NCBI GenBank assembly: GCA_963580455.1
Contig: OY756963.1
Location: 26,555,555-26,619,554, forward strand
Reading direction: 5' to 3'
DNA: 64,000 bases
Source: Euonymus europaeus
Lineage: Eukaryota; Streptophyta; Magnoliopsida; Celastrales; Celastraceae
Part shown: positions 61,341 to 64,000 of the stretch, in pieces
Position numbering within the stretch: position 1 is the stretch's first letter
How the letters are laid out: the number at the start of each line of letters is the position of its first letter
Position numbers and translations under genes: made by a program
The notes under the pieces: model-generated
Databases searched by the model: none
Told to the model about the DNA's origin: nothing
Seen by the model: only the letters and a program-made list of their open reading frames with translations

Positions 61341-61413
61341 GTATAAAAGTTCACAAGCTGTAGATGATATGATAAATGAGATTTCTGTTATTGTTCTAGG
61401 ATATAGGATATAA

Positions 61414-61820
61414 GACCACCCATAATGATGTCATTTTAATGAGGAAGAGATAATATATGAAAATGTGTTTTTGTTTATGTGATTATATTGGAAGATGTAT
61501 TTTATTGATGTGACTGTATTGAGATATATTTTTTGGTAATATGGATGAGTATGTGATTTTATTTTTTGTAAAAAATGTAAGATTCAGTATTAATTTTTGT
61601 GCAGTTTTGTTAGAAATTGGATGAGATAATGGAAGAGTAGATGCCTGATTTTTATTGAGAAAGTAAAATGTACACGAATTTGTGTTTTGGTAATGTGACT
61701 GTATTGGGAGACGTGTTTTGCTCATATAGATAAATATGTGACTTTACTTTTTGTGTAATAAAAGTGAGACTCAATATGTAATTTTATTGGGCAAGTAAAT
61801 TTTTGCTATCGTGATTGCTC
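61414..61820. mobile_element. Tourist-like MITE, third family copy
   Basis: Flanked by TAA on each side (61411-61413 and 61821-61823). Ends GACCACCCATAATGATG and, reversed, GAGCAATCACGATAG are diverged relatives of the element at 50003-50370. The interior shares the 'atgtgact.tattggga' and 'acaaaa.gtaa' blocks with the copies near 41 kb. Confidence 0.65.
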
Positions 61821-61980
61821 TAATATTTCAATAACTTTGTAGTTCACTCTCAATCTTAAACATTAGCCATGCATTTTCTCCTTGTTTTGTTATAGAATTA
61901 GTACAAGAGAGATCATGAAATAAACCCATTACTTGTGAATAAAGTCACTGTCAATTAGCGTTGCCGTGTAATTAATTATT

Positions 61981-62110
61981 AGGGTCCGTTTGGATTAGAG
62001 TATGTCTCATAGAGTATAAGCTCTCGTAAAGCGTAAAAGCTGTGAGTGTCTGAGAGTATGAGTGACAGAGTATAAGCTAGCTTATATTCTGAAACAAACG
62101 GAGACTTAAT
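61981..62110. mobile_element. Small MITE (~130 bp)
   Basis: TTAGGGTCCGTTTGGATTA at the left and its diverged inverted copy (reversed: TTAAGTCTCCGTTTGTTTC) at the right enclose a short non-coding interior with inverted 'gtataagct' words. The GGGTCCGTTTGG terminus resembles the element at 39688. Confidence 0.6.
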
Positions 62111-63336
62111 ATACAGATATAATTCAAACTAATCCCACTTAATTGCAGACTAATTTATGTCGTAACAAAGATAGGGAAGCAGAGCAATTTAGTCTATGCT
62201 CTGCTTCTAGGTCAATTAAGTGGTAATTAACAAGATTTTAATCTTTGAGAAGTGCATAGCTGTCCAAATTTGAGGAGAGTGTTCATGCGTGATTTACGAG
62301 GTGTATAGAAAGTAGAAAATCTCATTCTAAGCAAAATTATGTCCGATTCGGATGATTGAATACATAAGATTAAAATTAAATTAGATTTGGTCATAACTTA
62401 TATGTCTAAAATTTGGGTCTAAATACTAATATTTTTTCATATTTGAAACCGGATTTGAGTTCGGATCCAAATACAAAATTATTGTTCAATTTAATTGTCA
62501 TGAATTTATACTAATTCAAATTTGATCTATTAAATACGTTCTAAAATTCAAATCAATCCAACACACATAAATACTTCGTAAGCACTTTCTATTATCTGAC
62601 CTGGAGCTGTTTTCCCATCCATACTCATTACTCCATTTAGTGTTGAATTTATTATTAAGAGTAGCTGAGTAGGTGTTTTAGGTGCGACATTGTCCAATAC
62701 TTCATCACATACGTGCTCATTCATGGAAAAGGTTTTCTCTTTTTTGCCCCCTCTTTGGGAGGGGGTTTTGTGGTTAGGTTAAGTATGATGTTGTCCTTTC
62801 AAAATATTAATAAAAAACCGTTACTTATTCATAAAGAAAATAAAATAATTAATTAATTGGTTGTTAGTACTACTCTTTCTTAAAAGAAAATAATAATCAT
62901 ATAAGCTTTCTTTTGGACATATGATGAGGGTCAAAATTCGGATATAAAAAAATCTGAGTGCACATAAATTTTTTATCTGACGACAAATTAAGTCAAGCTA
63001 AATTAATCATCGCTTGATAACAACAACAAAAATATTAATTGTTTCTTTTAAAAGTCGAACTGAAAAAATTTCTACTCAATGGTATACCCAACACTCAATA
63101 ACTTTGAATTTGTGAATGGTATCAAAATTTGGTGAGATTGTGACATGGGTGTGCACATGTAAGTGAACCCCGCCAAATATATTAAAAATCTATAGTCATT
63201 TGGCTGGAATTCATCTCTGCCCTAGAAAAGCTGTTGCTCTATAAATTATTGCCTGGACAGAGCCACTACCATCATATACTTCTCTCGTCTTCAATTTCTT
63301 GCTTATTATTGATCTCAGTCTTTCACATCAGCAGAC

Positions 63337-64000
63337 ATGGCAGCCATAAAAGTCCATGGGAGCATGATCTCCGCAGCCACGATGAGAGTTCTTGCTTGTC
63401 TCTATGAGAAGGAGGTTCATGACTTCCAATTTGTTAACGTTGACATGGCAAAAGGAGAGCACAAGAGGGAACCTTTCCTTTCTCTCAATGTAAATATTAA
63501 ATATTAATTCAAATCGATCAAACATATATATTCATTCCTCTTGATTGTTTGAATCTTTTTTCTTCTAAAACCATATGACACTGCCTTAATTTACTCGAAA
63601 TTTATGATGCAGCCATTTGGTCAACTTCCAGCTTTTGAGCAAGGAGATCTGAAGCTCTTTGGTAAGAATATTCATCCGATCTCCGATCTGGTTATTATTT
63701 GTTATTAATCCAATATTAGTTAGGTTACCGTATAAATTCAACTCAAACAACTCGAAGATGTTTTGGGATCTCTTAGTTGGGAGGGATCGGATCTTATCGA
63801 GCTAAACCGGGTATTTGACTATTGGGTATTTGTTGTATGCAGAATCAAGGGCAATAACTAAACACCTTGCGCATGCATACGCGACCAAAGGGAACCCACT
63901 GTTGTGCGATGGCGAGCTGTTGCCGATGCTAATCCAATGGATGGAGGTGGAGGAGCAGCAGTTCGAATTGCCGTCGTCGACGCTGGGCTTCGAGCTAGTC
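63337..64000 (+). CDS. Phi-class glutathione S-transferase, GSTF2/GSTF8-type, 3' end outside the window
   Basis: Divergent phi GST, not part of the GSTF13-like repeat. Exons 63337-63489, 63613-63661 and 63843 to beyond the window keep the two phi introns. The N-terminus MAAIKVHGSMISAATMRV carries the catalytic-position Ser12 and lies in a GSTF2/8-like context (ACLYEKE, VDMAKGEHK, FLSLNPFGQLPAFEQGDL). ESRAI is intact at the exon 2/3 joint, and the C-terminal domain begins QWMEVEEQQFELP. All visible sequence is open. Arabidopsis GSTF8 lies in the duplicated counterpart of the ATG18a-GSTF13 region, so this neighbour fits the same ancestral block. Confidence 0.88.

Larger units (their letters stand above)
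61341..63336. other. Intergenic region with MITEs
   Basis: Apart from two small elements listed separately, AT-rich DNA without a supported gene. The last 100 bp before 63337 contain a CTATAAATTA core promoter word at 63238-63247 for the next GST gene. Confidence 0.5.

Overview
The window is nuclear DNA of a flowering plant. Genes are split by AT-rich introns with GT-AG (rarely GC-AG) borders, intergenic DNA is AT-rich with many MITE/SINE-sized insertions, and every protein I can name is a plant family member. The set fits a eudicot, but I cannot name the species. All exon borders were placed by eye from reading frame, splice consensus and family knowledge.

Layout. 560-7787 (+): C-terminal part of a large CW-type zinc-finger protein. 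10986-19460 (+): LUMINIDEPENDENS (LD), 13 coding exons, 1018 aa, with telo-box and site II motifs upstream. 21411-21680 (-): two C/D box snoRNAs that no ORF search would show, preceded on the same strand by a telo-box and three site II motifs. 22283-24681 (-): an INDETERMINATE DOMAIN (IDD) zinc-finger factor, 578 aa. 27815-31136 (-): a SANT-type nuclear protein with a spliced 5'UTR. 37178-37684 (+): an intronless NF-YB5-like histone-fold protein. 41529-45480 (+): PUX1, 250 aa. 46312-48891 (+): ATG18a-like PROPPIN, 450 aa. 50773 to the end (+): a phi-class glutathione transferase array of five members, namely one copy with a stop in exon 1, two intact copies, one decayed copy and one divergent copy cut by the window end.

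Three adjacent pairs recall Arabidopsis neighbours as I remember them: LD with IDD12, NF-YB5 with the SANT gene, and ATG18a with GSTF13. The window therefore looks like a conserved block with a lineage-specific GST expansion. The GST repeat unit starts in the ATG18a 3' flank and appears three times in tandem. Each copy has taken different later insertions: a poly(A)-tailed retroposon and a MITE in unit 1, a Harbinger-like element in unit 2, and a 596-bp insertion 16 bp from a TATA box in unit 3.

The least expected content is the snoRNA pair. One guide has 12 nt of complementarity to 18S rRNA at the position matching yeast Am541 (snR41). The other has 12 nt of complementarity to 25S rRNA at U144. 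Both follow the box D plus five rule. The rRNA sequences were recalled, not searched.
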